A stretch of 64,000 bases of DNA from an uncultured Limosilactobacillus sp. (GCF_934202705.1 NZ_CAKPYE010000005.1:62001-126000), one strand, 5' to 3'; shown: positions 53,507 to 62,471, numbered from the stretch's first letter. Translations and numbers: made by a program. Notes: generated by a model not told the origin, from the sequence alone.

Positions 53507-55870
53507 TTATCGTTCCCTCCCTTTTGATTGGTGCATTGCGGCAATTTCTTGAATTGGTTTCCTAGTCTGTTGGCGATTGAGTTGACGAACTAACCCTTTT
53601 TCACACCGCTTAGCTTGATCGGCTGCATGCAAATACAAGTTAGCCATACCGTTTTGATCTAATTTAGCCTGCTTGATGGTTACTAAATCATCATTAGAAA
53701 AGCGAAAGGCTTTCACCTCGGTGTTCCCGCCTAAACTACTTCGCTTTTGTAAAATCCAGCGACTAATCTTATTTTCGAGTTTGGCAACTGAATCCTTATT
53801 ATGATCAGGAATGATCTTTTGCAGAAAATCTTCGGCCATCTTGGGTTGCATAATTAAATGTTCATTGTCTTCTTTAGGCACTGCCTTAACAACCCGGGAA
53901 TACTTATTTAAATCCTGCCAAGCCTTTTCTTTTAGTTCGTCAGCACTGAATAGTTTTCCGGTCTGCCACTTATGATTACTAGTTGGCACATAGCCATACA
54001 TATATTTCAAATCTTTAAAGCTATTAATTCCTAACCCTTGATCTTCTAGTTGCTTCACGGTAACCAATTGACTTGGCATTTTATCTTGCCACAAGTCATA
54101 AGCTAATACCCGATTAACATTGTTAATCCCTAAAGTTTTACCAGTTACATTGATGAGCCGTTCCATGGTTTCTGGTGTCTTAGTCCACTTATGAAGCATT
54201 TCAAATGAGTACTTTTGTAAATGATCAAGCGACTGTAAACTCTGATCTCGATGACGGGCTGAAGCTGAAAAATCAAATGATTTTTGCGGTTCTCTAGAAG
54301 AATCAAAGTTTAATGCTTGTCGTAACCCCTTAAATTCTTTCATATTATCAAAATAGTCAGTTAATTGTTTACGGTTATCTTTTGTAAAGGCCGTATATTC
54401 TGGGCTACCATGATCTAAACTATACTCATAGTCTTTTCCAATTAAATTTCCTTCTAAACCAGCATCATGAGCATACAATTCAAAAGCTCTTGCAAAAACT
54501 TCCGTTGGTGTAGAATAATATCCTAATTTTGCATCACCTTTTAATTTAGTGGCTAGATTTTTCTGATAATCGTTTAGAATTGGTGCAAAGCGTTCTTGTA
54601 ACGATAATGGAGTCTGCTCTGGATGTAACTGAAAATCTAAATAATGACCATATTCATGAATAAAAGAACTATAACCGGCTTTTTCCTTTGTTCCATTCTC
54701 GGGTTGATTAGCATAGATTTCTCCAGGTTGTCTAAAATCAACCACTAACGTATTTAAATTAGGAACATACAAGCCAGATGCCTTATGGTTTCCTAGTTTT
54801 CGGAGTCGAAGCATCGGCGATTGCTTACCACTAGGTAGTTTATTAATTAACCGGCCCATTTCTCGTTCAAAGTCACTAAACTTTGCTAAGTCAACATCAT
54901 TGTCCAATTCCAAGCCAGAAAAGAACTTGTTAAGCGAGCTAGATTGCATAATCTTCTGGGTAGCTTTATTAACATGTTTCTTGTCTTCCCACGATTTGGC
55001 ATGAGTTTCTTTTTCAATTGAAGCATTATATTGTTGCTGCTGCACGATATTGTAAGTTGTCGTTAAATATTGGTTAATAAAATCGCAGCAACGGTTTTTA
55101 AACCATGCTCCTTCATGTTGACTTTGAAAAAGGTTATATTCTTCGTATTGTTGATATTTCCTGGCAACTTCTGGATGATGATCGAGAAAGCTTTGTTTCC
55201 AATGACGGGCTCTGCCTTCTCCAATCGACTCGGTATTCTCCATAAATTCAGCTGGCGTCATGTCCGCATATACTTCTGTCGATTTTTCAAAGTAGAACTT
55301 TGCATTACTTTTCCCGGAATATTCATGACTAGTTAATCTATACAGGAAATCTTTAAAGTCTTCCGGTTCAATCTTATTATGAAATTTTGGATCTGCCCGA
55401 TTCCATTCATTAATTACATCATGTACTAATTTTCCATAGCCCAAGGTGTAGTTAGCATTACCCATGTAAAAATTAATCCCACTATTCCGCATAACATAAC
55501 GAATACTCTGCCTCGACCATGATTTATTTTCAGGGTCAAGTAAGAAATATTGGGTTCGCTGTCCCTTAGAGCTTTCCGTTTTAATTTCAAAAATATCCTT
55601 ACCGGTTCCTAAACCGCCAAATTTATCATTCATTGTTTGGGTTCGTTGAATACTGGTAATCTTCGTCTCACGACCAGTATTAATCAGTAAGCTCTTAATA
55701 GCATCTGCATAGTCTTGCTCCGTCCAATCACCATTTTTATCCACATAAGCTGCGGCTTTCCTAAATCCAGTAAATAGCGTATCTTTATCTGTAATACTTA
55801 ATTTACTTTGACGATTAATACCATATTTTCTTTTCATTAGAGTGTTTAAGGGATTTTCTGGTTCACTCAT
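53507..55870 (-). CDS. Large element protein with a zincin metallopeptidase motif
   Basis: A 787-residue soluble protein. Near residue 430 it has FIHEYGHYLDF, a HExxH zinc site, and about 60 residues later PTEVFARAFELY, which supplies a likely third ligand Glu. This zincin-like domain sits inside a protein with LtrC/ArdC-type flanks found on mobile elements. A role in anti-restriction or in cutting a recipient protein is possible. It has its own TGGCGA promoter. Confidence 0.7.
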   Translation of the reverse strand: MSEPENPLNTLMKRKYGINRQSKLSITDKDTLFTGFRKAAAYVDKNGDWTEQDYADAIKSLLINTGRETKITSIQRTQTMNDKFGGLGTGKDIFEIKTESSKGQRTQYFLLDPENKSWSRQSIRYVMRNSGINFYMGNANYTLGYGKLVHDVINEWNRADPKFHNKIEPEDFKDFLYRLTSHEYSGKSNAKFYFEKSTEVYADMTPAEFMENTESIGEGRARHWKQSFLDHHPEVARKYQQYEEYNLFQSQHEGAWFKNRCCDFINQYLTTTYNIVQQQQYNASIEKETHAKSWEDKKHVNKATQKIMQSSSLNKFFSGLELDNDVDLAKFSDFEREMGRLINKLPSGKQSPMLRLRKLGNHKASGLYVPNLNTLVVDFRQPGEIYANQPENGTKEKAGYSSFIHEYGHYLDFQLHPEQTPLSLQERFAPILNDYQKNLATKLKGDAKLGYYSTPTEVFARAFELYAHDAGLEGNLIGKDYEYSLDHGSPEYTAFTKDNRKQLTDYFDNMKEFKGLRQALNFDSSREPQKSFDFSASARHRDQSLQSLDHLQKYSFEMLHKWTKTPETMERLINVTGKTLGINNVNRVLAYDLWQDKMPSQLVTVKQLEDQGLGINSFKDLKYMYGYVPTSNHKWQTGKLFSADELKEKAWQDLNKYSRVVKAVPKEDNEHLIMQPKMAEDFLQKIIPDHNKDSVAKLENKISRWILQKRSSLGGNTEVKAFRFSNDDLVTIKQAKLDQNGMANLYLHAADQAKRCEKGLVRQLNRQQTRKPIQEIAAMHQSKGRER

Positions 55871-55899
55871 GCTTGTTCACCTCAACCGTTTTTCCTCTA

Positions 55900-55936
55900 A
55901 CAATAATGAAGAACCATAATATTCAACTAATCGCCA
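55900..55936 (-). promoter_or_regulatory. TGGCGA-box promoter of the metallopeptidase gene
   Basis: Minus strand: TGGCGA (55931-55936), 25-bp spacer, TATTGT (55900-55905). Confidence 0.8.
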
Positions 55937-55949
55937 ATAATTCCGATAA

Positions 55950-56006
55950 TAAAAGCGCCCATCTCCGAGGAAATGAGCGCTTCGGGTGCTACTTGAGCAG
56001 CCACTT
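55950..56006 (-). repeat. Inverted copy of the Fst-like toxin 3' end and terminator
   Basis: About 50 bases match the 3' end of the 53.2-kb toxin gene (GTGGCTGCTCAAGTAGCACC) plus its terminator, on the opposite strand. No start codon joins the matching codons, so this is a remnant or an RNA-only copy. The hairpin ends in TTTTATTAT before the TGGCGA box. Confidence 0.6.
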
Positions 56007-56078
56007 GATTCTTAATTCACGAGGATTATTAGCCGATGTGCAAAATGGTTTCAGTTGGATATTTAAACCGAACCGGTT

Positions 56079-56106
56079 GGGGACGCTTAACAAGCGTCCA
56101 TTTTTA
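56079..56106 (+). terminator. Plus-strand terminator-like hairpin
   Basis: GGACGCTT AAC AAGCGTCC followed by ATTTTTATA. Which transcript it serves is unclear. Confidence 0.5.
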
Positions 56107-56122
56107 TATCGACAAAAATTAT

Positions 56123-56149
56123 GACCTGGTGCCAAATTGGTACCAGGTC
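56123..56149. terminator. Duplicated terminator hairpin
   Basis: GACCTGGTGCC AAATT GGTACCAGGTC, near-identical to the hairpin at 25,959-25,985 but in the other orientation. It lies just after the 640-residue gene. Confidence 0.7.
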
Positions 56150-56156
56150 TTTTCTG

Positions 56157-58079
56157 TTATTTTTCTCGTGATTTAAATAAATTCGATGGCAACTGTACTT
56201 TGGGTGTGTGCTTCTGCTGAAATGATTGGGGTTTCATTCTGCTGTCTTGTTTCGTCTTCTCTTTTGGACGTTGATCATTGGCTTTTTCTTTAGACAAGTT
56301 GTGATCCTGATTTAAAGCTTTTTGCATATCATAATCAATCACCCAGGCCCGATTAGCGGCTTTCTGATAAAACCGACCTAATGCCTTACTGTCTAGTTTA
56401 CTTAAAGCTGCCCGTTCACGATCAGCAAATACCATATCGTACTTTCTAAAACCGGCTTTGCCAAAAGCCATATGTTTAGCAACTCGTGCTTGTGCAGCCA
56501 CTAATGGGTCTTTTCGACGACTTGGATACATTACATAATTTTTATTACAAGCATCAGTCAACGCCTGATAAACTTCTTTACCAGGCTGATCATTGTAAGG
56601 CATATGAGATAACGCAATTTTACGTGTTTGTTCAGCTAGTTCTGGATACTGTTGGTTTAGTTCACTTAAAGAATAAAGTTTACCCGTTGAGAATTTAATG
56701 GGTTGTCCCTTCATTAAATTTTGATTAGTTTGAGGCTTGATAGCAAATACATTTCTACCCTTAAGTTTTGCATAATCAATGTTATCAATTCCGCCATTTT
56801 CCAATTCTGTTTTGGAAAGATAGTAGCGATCCTGTGCAGGATCATCCATTAATAACATACGATTACCACCGTTATGATAACGACTATCACTATAGCGCAT
56901 GAGTTGAACAGAACGATTAACAAAGTGTTGCAAACTATCCACATCTTTTGTCCCATTCAGAAATGTTTTATGAGCTTGTTTTACCAAATCTTCTGTCGTG
57001 ATCTTTTTCTCATCATCATTCTTTATCCGTGGTAAACGATCATAATTATCTCGAATGGTATTCAGTTGGTCACGGGTTAAATCATCTAACTGAATATTTT
57101 GTTGTTGGCTATGTTCAGGCCAATTCTGCGCCGCTTTAGCAAAAGCTGCTTGTAACTCCCGGTTATCAGCGTAATCGTCTAAATCACTAATAAACTGTGC
57201 TATCTCCTTCGTTGCTGGCATGAGGTAATGACAGGTTCCTGGCATCCCACTTTCGCCAACTTGTTCAATAGCCTGATCACCCTTGACAAATCCATGATAA
57301 TTACGATCGAAGGTAACAACGTTAAACATATTATCTCGATCTGCATAAATCAATTGACTCCGAGTAAAAGGTTCGGTTGCCAATTGATGGGCTTCATCAA
57401 ATGTATCAAACTTCATAATTTTTCCATCTCCTTGACGATTATCCAATACCTTATACTGATCAGATTCTAAATCGTGGCAAATATACATTCTTGTGGGTAC
57501 TGTTTTGCCCTGCTTAATAGTATTAGTCATCTGCTTTAATTCAGTGTTGGAAATTGCTTGTGGTTCCCTTTGATCATGCTTCTCCATTGCTTTGTTGAAA
57601 GCCACCTCAAAAGGAGTCTCACCATATGGATATTCGTTTAAAAAATCTTTAAAAACAGTCATTTTATCGTTAGTTGATAACTCTTCAAAAGCAGGATTCT
57701 TACCTAAGCGATTAGCCAATGGTTGTGCCCACTCACGAGAAGCTTGAACTTGTTGTCGACACACTTTCACTGGTAAGTTTTTGGATAAAGAATTAATTCT
57801 GAAATTAGATGGTAACAAACTATTATTTAAATCTACCTGATTATCAACTTTAATGATGCCTTCATGATTAAGTGCTTGTTCGATATCTAAGCGTGTATAG
57901 TTACTTTTTCTCCCGTCTAAATCAAGTGTTGCCTCTAGCTGATATGCTTCTTGCCATTTGGATAGGCTGTCATTCATCACATTAAGATCATTTAACTGGT
58001 TCAGTTTCCACTTCATATCAGTAATGGCATAATAATTATTACCTTGTGGTTCTACATTTAAATAGACTGTCCGTTCCAT
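56157..58079 (-). CDS. Large hypothetical element protein
   Basis: A 640-residue soluble protein, rich in Gln, Asp and Lys, with repeated short blocks of mixed alpha/beta and a basic disordered tail (about 600-640). It resembles polyvalent accessory proteins of conjugative elements (LPD or ArdA-like arrays) but I see no catalytic motif. It is expressed from a TGGCGA promoter and precedes the metallopeptidase gene. Confidence 0.6.
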   Translation of the reverse strand: MERTVYLNVEPQGNNYYAITDMKWKLNQLNDLNVMNDSLSKWQEAYQLEATLDLDGRKSNYTRLDIEQALNHEGIIKVDNQVDLNNSLLPSNFRINSLSKNLPVKVCRQQVQASREWAQPLANRLGKNPAFEELSTNDKMTVFKDFLNEYPYGETPFEVAFNKAMEKHDQREPQAISNTELKQMTNTIKQGKTVPTRMYICHDLESDQYKVLDNRQGDGKIMKFDTFDEAHQLATEPFTRSQLIYADRDNMFNVVTFDRNYHGFVKGDQAIEQVGESGMPGTCHYLMPATKEIAQFISDLDDYADNRELQAAFAKAAQNWPEHSQQQNIQLDDLTRDQLNTIRDNYDRLPRIKNDDEKKITTEDLVKQAHKTFLNGTKDVDSLQHFVNRSVQLMRYSDSRYHNGGNRMLLMDDPAQDRYYLSKTELENGGIDNIDYAKLKGRNVFAIKPQTNQNLMKGQPIKFSTGKLYSLSELNQQYPELAEQTRKIALSHMPYNDQPGKEVYQALTDACNKNYVMYPSRRKDPLVAAQARVAKHMAFGKAGFRKYDMVFADRERAALSKLDSKALGRFYQKAANRAWVIDYDMQKALNQDHNLSKEKANDQRPKEKTKQDSRMKPQSFQQKHTPKVQLPSNLFKSREK

Positions 58080-58107
58080 GTTAGTAACTCCTTTGTTTTT
58101 TATTACT

Positions 58108-58144
58108 AACTTAGTACGTTTTTTGATTATTCAATCTTTCGCCA
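58108..58144 (-). promoter_or_regulatory. TGGCGA-box promoter of the 640-residue protein
   Basis: Minus strand: TGGCGA (58139-58144), 25-bp spacer, TAAGTT (58108-58113). Confidence 0.8.
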
Positions 58145-58152
58145 AAATCAAA

Positions 58153-58213
58153 AAATACTGACCACTTCGTAGTGATCAGTATTTGTCGGTTAGATTTGGA
58201 ATTGCGGTTCCAT
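58153..58213 (-). ncRNA. Short transcript from an orphan regulon promoter
   Basis: The TGGCGA promoter at 58219-58255 would start an RNA near 58,212 that meets a strong terminator hairpin (AAATACTGA.CACT / AGTG.TCAGTATTT, 58153-58184, then TTTTTT) only about 60 bases later. A 7-codon frame (MEPQFQI) begins almost at the predicted first base, so the transcript could be a small RNA, a leaderless peptide mRNA or the stump of a lost gene. Confidence 0.45.
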
Positions 58214-58218
58214 TTATT

Positions 58219-58255
58219 AGATTACGCTAACTTTATATTCTAACAATCTTCGCCA
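58219..58255 (-). promoter_or_regulatory. TGGCGA-box promoter without a gene
   Basis: Minus strand: TGGCGA (58250-58255), 25-bp spacer, TAATCT (58219-58224). Confidence 0.75.
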
Positions 58256-58276
58256 ATTATAAACGTATTCACCCAA

Positions 58277-58453
58277 TTAACTATAAATAAAGTCATCATG
58301 AGTTTTATTAATTGCTACAACTTCATACAAGGTGACCGCTTCAACTGCTTCCGCCTTGAGATGAATTTGAAAGGCTTCCTCTGAGCCGATTATTTTACCA
58401 AAAACAGTACCAGCTTCGATTTTAGTGATCAGTCCCAAGTCATACTCCAACAT
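58277..58453 (-). CDS. Small hypothetical protein in the tRNA unit
   Basis: A 58-residue protein (begins LEYDLGLITKIEAGTVFGKI) with an AGGAG ribosome site 6 to 11 bases before ATG. It looks like a small beta-barrel with alternating hydrophobic residues. It lies 41 bp downstream of tRNA-Lys on the same strand, so it may be co-transcribed with the tRNAs. No family recognised. Confidence 0.6.
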   Translation of the reverse strand: MLEYDLGLITKIEAGTVFGKIIGSEEAFQIHLKAEAVEAVTLYEVVAINKTHDDFIYS

Positions 58454-58494
58454 TTAACTTCTCCTATTAATCAAAAACAATAGATTACTTTGAA

Positions 58495-58567
58495 TGACCC
58501 GAGTGGGGATCGAACCCACGACCCACAGATTAAAAGTCTGTTGCTCTACCAACTGAGCTATCGGATC
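58495..58567 (-). tRNA. tRNA-Lys (anticodon TTT), element-borne
   Basis: Minus-strand cloverleaf with acceptor GATCCGA/TCGGGTC (one T-G pair), discriminator A, anticodon loop CTTTTAA and T-loop GTTCGATC. It is in the same transcription unit as tRNA-Asn. Confidence 0.9.
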
Positions 58568-58936
58568 AAAGAAGAAGCACAGCATTCATCATACTATGCT
58601 TCCAGCTACCCGGCAGTTTATGATACATAGCAGAAAGAATCCAAGAAATCATAAGATGAACAATACTTACATTGCGTTACAACTTACCATTCACTAGGAA
58701 CACACCCAGCTGGCCAGAGCTGAGAGCATAAACAATTTGCTAAGCAATAATTTAATGAAACGTGCTTAAGCAAATTCGAACTTTAGGGTAGTTTTAACTT
58801 GAAGCTACCCCCTTAGTCTAGCATATTTTACGAATAGCGAAGAACATACAATGAGTAACCACATTAAATATTTTCAGATATTTCCATAATATCTTGCAAC
58901 TATAAATAAACTGCTTGCTGACACAGGTGCCAGCAA
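58568..58936 (-). other. Spacer between the two element tRNAs
   Basis: About 370 bases, no gene or TGGCGA box. One hairpin (GGGTAG/CTACCC, 58785-58813) is visible. It is presumably transcribed and removed in processing. Confidence 0.4.
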
Positions 58937-59009
58937 CTGCGAATGTGGGACTCGAACCCACGACAAATGGTTTAACAGACCACTGCTCTACCAGCTGAGC
59001 TAATTCGCA
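58937..59009 (-). tRNA. tRNA-Asn (anticodon GTT), element-borne
   Basis: Minus-strand cloverleaf with acceptor TGCGAAT/ATTCGCA, T1 and discriminator G as in Gram-positive tRNA-Asn, anticodon loop CTGTTAA and T-loop GTTCGAGT. It is the first tRNA of the element's unit. Confidence 0.9.
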
Positions 59010-59143
59010 ATAAGCAATAAGTACAGTAGAGAACTCAATCACTGTACTTATTCAAATGAGTAAAAAACAACTGTGATACTTTGATTTTCTCACTATTTAC
59101 CATTGTGTAGAAGGAACGGAGTAAATTTCTTTCTACATTTTTT

Positions 59144-59180
59144 AATATACACAAAGTTTTTTGTAAACCAAATTTCGCCA
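59144..59180 (-). promoter_or_regulatory. TGGCGA-box promoter of the element tRNAs
   Basis: Minus strand: TGGCGA (59175-59180), 25-bp spacer, TATATT (59144-59149). The box starts directly after the relaxase stop codon. Confidence 0.8.
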
Positions 59181-61265
59181 TTAATGTTCAATTCTATTTT
59201 CCAACTCTTCTTCACGATCTGTTTTTTCTAAGTCATCACCATCATCCAATGCCCGGCGACGAGCTTGACGATTAGCACGTGACCTGTTTTCCGCATTACG
59301 AGCCATCGAAGAAAGGAAGTCTTTAAATCCCTTTTCGATCGTTTGTATTGGTGCCAACCTACTTGTTGGATAACTAATCTTATTAGGGTGAACTGCTTGC
59401 CGCTGTTGCCATTTGTCAAACCGCTGATCAACTTTAGTATCCCAAGCAATTTTCCTGTCAAGCCGTTTACTATCAGCTAAAAAAGAATAGTCTCGTTTCA
59501 AAGCTTTAAAAAGCGGACGATTGGCCTGATTTCGTTCGTCCTTATTTTGTTTATATTTATCATTATTATTTTTAATCGCAAGTTTAAAGTCCAAAACTTC
59601 CTGTTGAATTCGATAGTATTCCACCGCATTCCGGATACCATATTCACTCTTAGGATTCGGTAATAGTTTTGTTTGTAATGGGTCACCATGACTTTCCATA
59701 ATTACACCTAATTCTTTTGCTAACTGATTTTTTCTAACTTTAACCAAATGCTCATTCACTTGATTAATTGGTATCTTAGTCACATCAACATATTGATTGG
59801 AAAGTTGCTGATACCGCTGGTTTAACCCCTGCGCTTTCCGCTCCTTAAAAGGAATTTGAGTTAATCTATTCAACTCCAAACGCTCTTTTAGAGTCTGTAT
59901 TAACCACTGTTTGGCAACACTATTCGACTCTGCAGATTGATTAACTGCAGCTAATTTATTTAATAAATACTCTCTCGTGGTTTTGAGATTGTGTTCTTTT
60001 AAAGCGTGACGCCGATAGCCTAATTTTTGGCGTAATTGTTTAGCTTCTTTAGATTTAGGTTTTAGTGCTTTTAATTGAGCTTTTTCGATATCAATCAGTT
60101 TTTGGTTAAGTTCAGGAGAACTAGCTTGCACTTGATCTAAAATTGACGACTCATCTTCAGATATTTGGTCAATCTCACGCATGTAATCAAAAACTCGATT
60201 CATTAGGTATTGTTTAAGTCGTTTATCATTTTTGACTACTGTATCATGAATGCTCTGACCATAATTATTTCGGCTATTTTGATCCTTCACTTGAAGATCA
60301 GTTTTAAACTTATCATATTGATCTTTCAGATTCGTATTTAAAGCGTCATCCACTAAATCGGCAACTAATTCACGGGCTGTATGAAAATCCGTTCGATGAT
60401 TACTTGCCCGCCATTTCCGTAAATCTTTATAGCGTGGTAGAGCCCAATAGATTTGCTGAACCATCTGGCGTTGTACCTGATCATGGCGTACCAAATATTC
60501 AATATTTTCCCTTAAGTCTTGTCGAATGGTTCCCAAATCACGTTCCAATGCTATTTCTCTTTGTCGCTCTTTGCTGGGAATTAACTCACGATGTGCCGCC
60601 ATTTTCATTGACCGTAAACTCTTTTGTCGAAACAAACCGATTGGTTCTCCGTTTTCTTTCAAAGGTCGAGTATTCTTCGTTTGACTAATTCCCAAGTGTA
60701 CATGAACATGATTAGTATTTAAATGAACGTCACCCCACCAAAAGGTCTCTGGTACATTCAGTCCTTCCTTCTTTAATAAGAGTGGAACTGCTTTTTGAAT
60801 TGCCTGTTTAATTTTTCTTTGATCAACAGCTTTCGTTTCTGGATTATAAACTCCGATTCTTTCCAAAAATTCCGGATCAAAAGAAACCACCCCAGACCAT
60901 AGAATTGCGCCATTCTTTTTTGCCAATTTTAAATTATCAATCAACTGTTGGTGTTGTTTTTCATTAATATTCAGACTTTGACCCGTAAAAGTCGGGTAAC
61001 GATCATGAACACCCTTTTCCAGTTTAGTTGCTGCCTTCCGGTCAGTGTATCCTAAATAACCTTGATAATTTTTGGGTACGTCAGGATCAATCTGTAAATT
61101 ACCAGAATTTTCCTCTAATGTTTGTTCAGGATTGACATTGTTTTCATTTTTAACTGCTTCCCTCCGTTCGGTGTAAGTCAAATATCTACTACCATTAGCA
61201 AGCTGAAATATAAGTGTATAGATAATATCAGGCAACTGATTTCCTGTCTTTTTGAAGAAGCCCAT
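59181..61265 (-). CDS. MobP-family relaxase
   Basis: A 694-residue nickase that starts conjugative transfer. The N-terminal domain (about 1-230) carries the metal-binding HVHVHLG motif (near residue 190) preceded by WWGDVHLNTN, as in MobP2-like relaxases of Firmicutes. The long helical C terminus (about 250-690) has many charged residues. The start at 61265 is chosen because it gives GFFKKTGNQLPDIIY, the family-like start, with GGGGTG upstream. The zinc-finger gene lies upstream. Confidence 0.85.
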   Translation of the reverse strand: MGFFKKTGNQLPDIIYTLIFQLANGSRYLTYTERREAVKNENNVNPEQTLEENSGNLQIDPDVPKNYQGYLGYTDRKAATKLEKGVHDRYPTFTGQSLNINEKQHQQLIDNLKLAKKNGAILWSGVVSFDPEFLERIGVYNPETKAVDQRKIKQAIQKAVPLLLKKEGLNVPETFWWGDVHLNTNHVHVHLGISQTKNTRPLKENGEPIGLFRQKSLRSMKMAAHRELIPSKERQREIALERDLGTIRQDLRENIEYLVRHDQVQRQMVQQIYWALPRYKDLRKWRASNHRTDFHTARELVADLVDDALNTNLKDQYDKFKTDLQVKDQNSRNNYGQSIHDTVVKNDKRLKQYLMNRVFDYMREIDQISEDESSILDQVQASSPELNQKLIDIEKAQLKALKPKSKEAKQLRQKLGYRRHALKEHNLKTTREYLLNKLAAVNQSAESNSVAKQWLIQTLKERLELNRLTQIPFKERKAQGLNQRYQQLSNQYVDVTKIPINQVNEHLVKVRKNQLAKELGVIMESHGDPLQTKLLPNPKSEYGIRNAVEYYRIQQEVLDFKLAIKNNNDKYKQNKDERNQANRPLFKALKRDYSFLADSKRLDRKIAWDTKVDQRFDKWQQRQAVHPNKISYPTSRLAPIQTIEKGFKDFLSSMARNAENRSRANRQARRRALDDGDDLEKTDREEELENRIEH

Positions 61266-61325
61266 ATAAAAACACCCCGCTATCTTTCCTTTAAGCATCA
61301 TTTTTTCATAAATAACTAATCTTAG

Positions 61326-62387
61326 TTAAACTGTCCGATTCACAATTACATTAGATATATAGTGACCATTCAAATTAATTATAAGATAGTTATTAACAAA
61401 GAATTTAAATAACTGTTTATACATATATGACAGTCGTTCCTTGCTAGTTACCGGTACACCAAACACTGAATGAATCCTATTTAGTTGCTGTAAAACCACA
61501 GATTCACTAATAACTTCTTGGCCCATTTTTAACTTGCCGTGATTAAACATTTCACTAATTAATAGAACATGATTAGGATTTTCAAAATTAAAATGACGAC
61601 TGGCCGCTAAATCTGGGAAAAACTTAATCACTCGTTGATAGCACTGAAGTGAGTCTTCCCAATACTTAGTTCCCTTATCATTCAGTTTACTTGTCCATTG
61701 CTGGTATTCCATGTGTCGACGCTTTAATTGATTTTGTTTGAGTTGTTGCACTTGAATACCGTCCTGATTAACGCATTCATTCTGCAGATTTTCCAATTTT
61801 TTCTCGTCACTAATATAAATGGGCAACTTAGCCTTTTGAAAAGCATATAGGTACAATAGATCAGACTTTTTAAAAGTCTTGATCAGCACACCGTACTGGT
61901 GACAGATTGAGAAAGCAAGTTCCGGAAATGATTCTTGATTATTAAAACGAATAAGAATTTCATCAATCCCGCGGTCAATTTTGTGGTAACCCCGTTTTAT
62001 TTCCATAATAATCTGATTTGAGATTCCTGCCTCTTGATTAAGATGATTAATCCCAAAGCCCTTTTTCTCTCCGTTCTTGCCTTGGCACCAGTAAAGATAT
62101 TTAACTCCTCGACCACACGCACAATGCAAAGGTGAGGCATCAGGATGGTGAACATCAAACTTTAAATATTCGTCAAATCCAATAAACCTCCAATCACTGT
62201 CTGTTTGATTGAACTGATTTAATACTTTTGACTGTAATTCATATTTCTTAAAGCGAAGCAAAACTTGCTTTTGAAAAGGAGAAAGCTTAGCAAAGATAGT
62301 CTTACGTTCTACTTCACTTAAATGATTCTTGGAATAGTCGTTGTTTAACTTAGCTGGTTTTTGTGAAAAATGAACTATATCCTTCAT
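61326..62387 (-). CDS. Hypothetical element protein with Cys-rich motif
   Basis: A 353-residue soluble protein. Near residue 88 it has HCACGRG and 9 residues later C, a possible zinc site. No catalytic motif seen. It sits directly upstream of the relaxase and shares its unit; it could be a relaxosome or primase-accessory factor. Confidence 0.55.
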   Translation of the reverse strand: MKDIVHFSQKPAKLNNDYSKNHLSEVERKTIFAKLSPFQKQVLLRFKKYELQSKVLNQFNQTDSDWRFIGFDEYLKFDVHHPDASPLHCACGRGVKYLYWCQGKNGEKKGFGINHLNQEAGISNQIIMEIKRGYHKIDRGIDEILIRFNNQESFPELAFSICHQYGVLIKTFKKSDLLYLYAFQKAKLPIYISDEKKLENLQNECVNQDGIQVQQLKQNQLKRRHMEYQQWTSKLNDKGTKYWEDSLQCYQRVIKFFPDLAASRHFNFENPNHVLLISEMFNHGKLKMGQEVISESVVLQQLNRIHSVFGVPVTSKERLSYMYKQLFKFFVNNYLIINLNGHYISNVIVNRTV

Positions 62388-62430
62388 TCCGACTTACTCC
62401 TCCTTCTCTTTATCTGAAACTTTTAGTTTA

Positions 62431-62467
62431 ATGATAGTCATTCATATTAGTAAGTGAATTAACGCCA
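62431..62467 (-). promoter_or_regulatory. Variant TGGCGT-box promoter of the relaxase unit
   Basis: Minus strand: TGGCGT (62462-62467), 25-bp spacer, TATCAT (62431-62436). The only variant box in the set. Confidence 0.65.
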
Positions 62468-62471
62468 AAAT

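Noticed and set aside
57243..57260. TGGCGA box inside the 640-residue gene
   Set aside because: It lies within a coding region and no gene start follows. Counted as a chance match.
58818..59042. Frame overlapping tRNA-Asn
   Set aside because: It reads through a tRNA gene, so it is not a protein gene.
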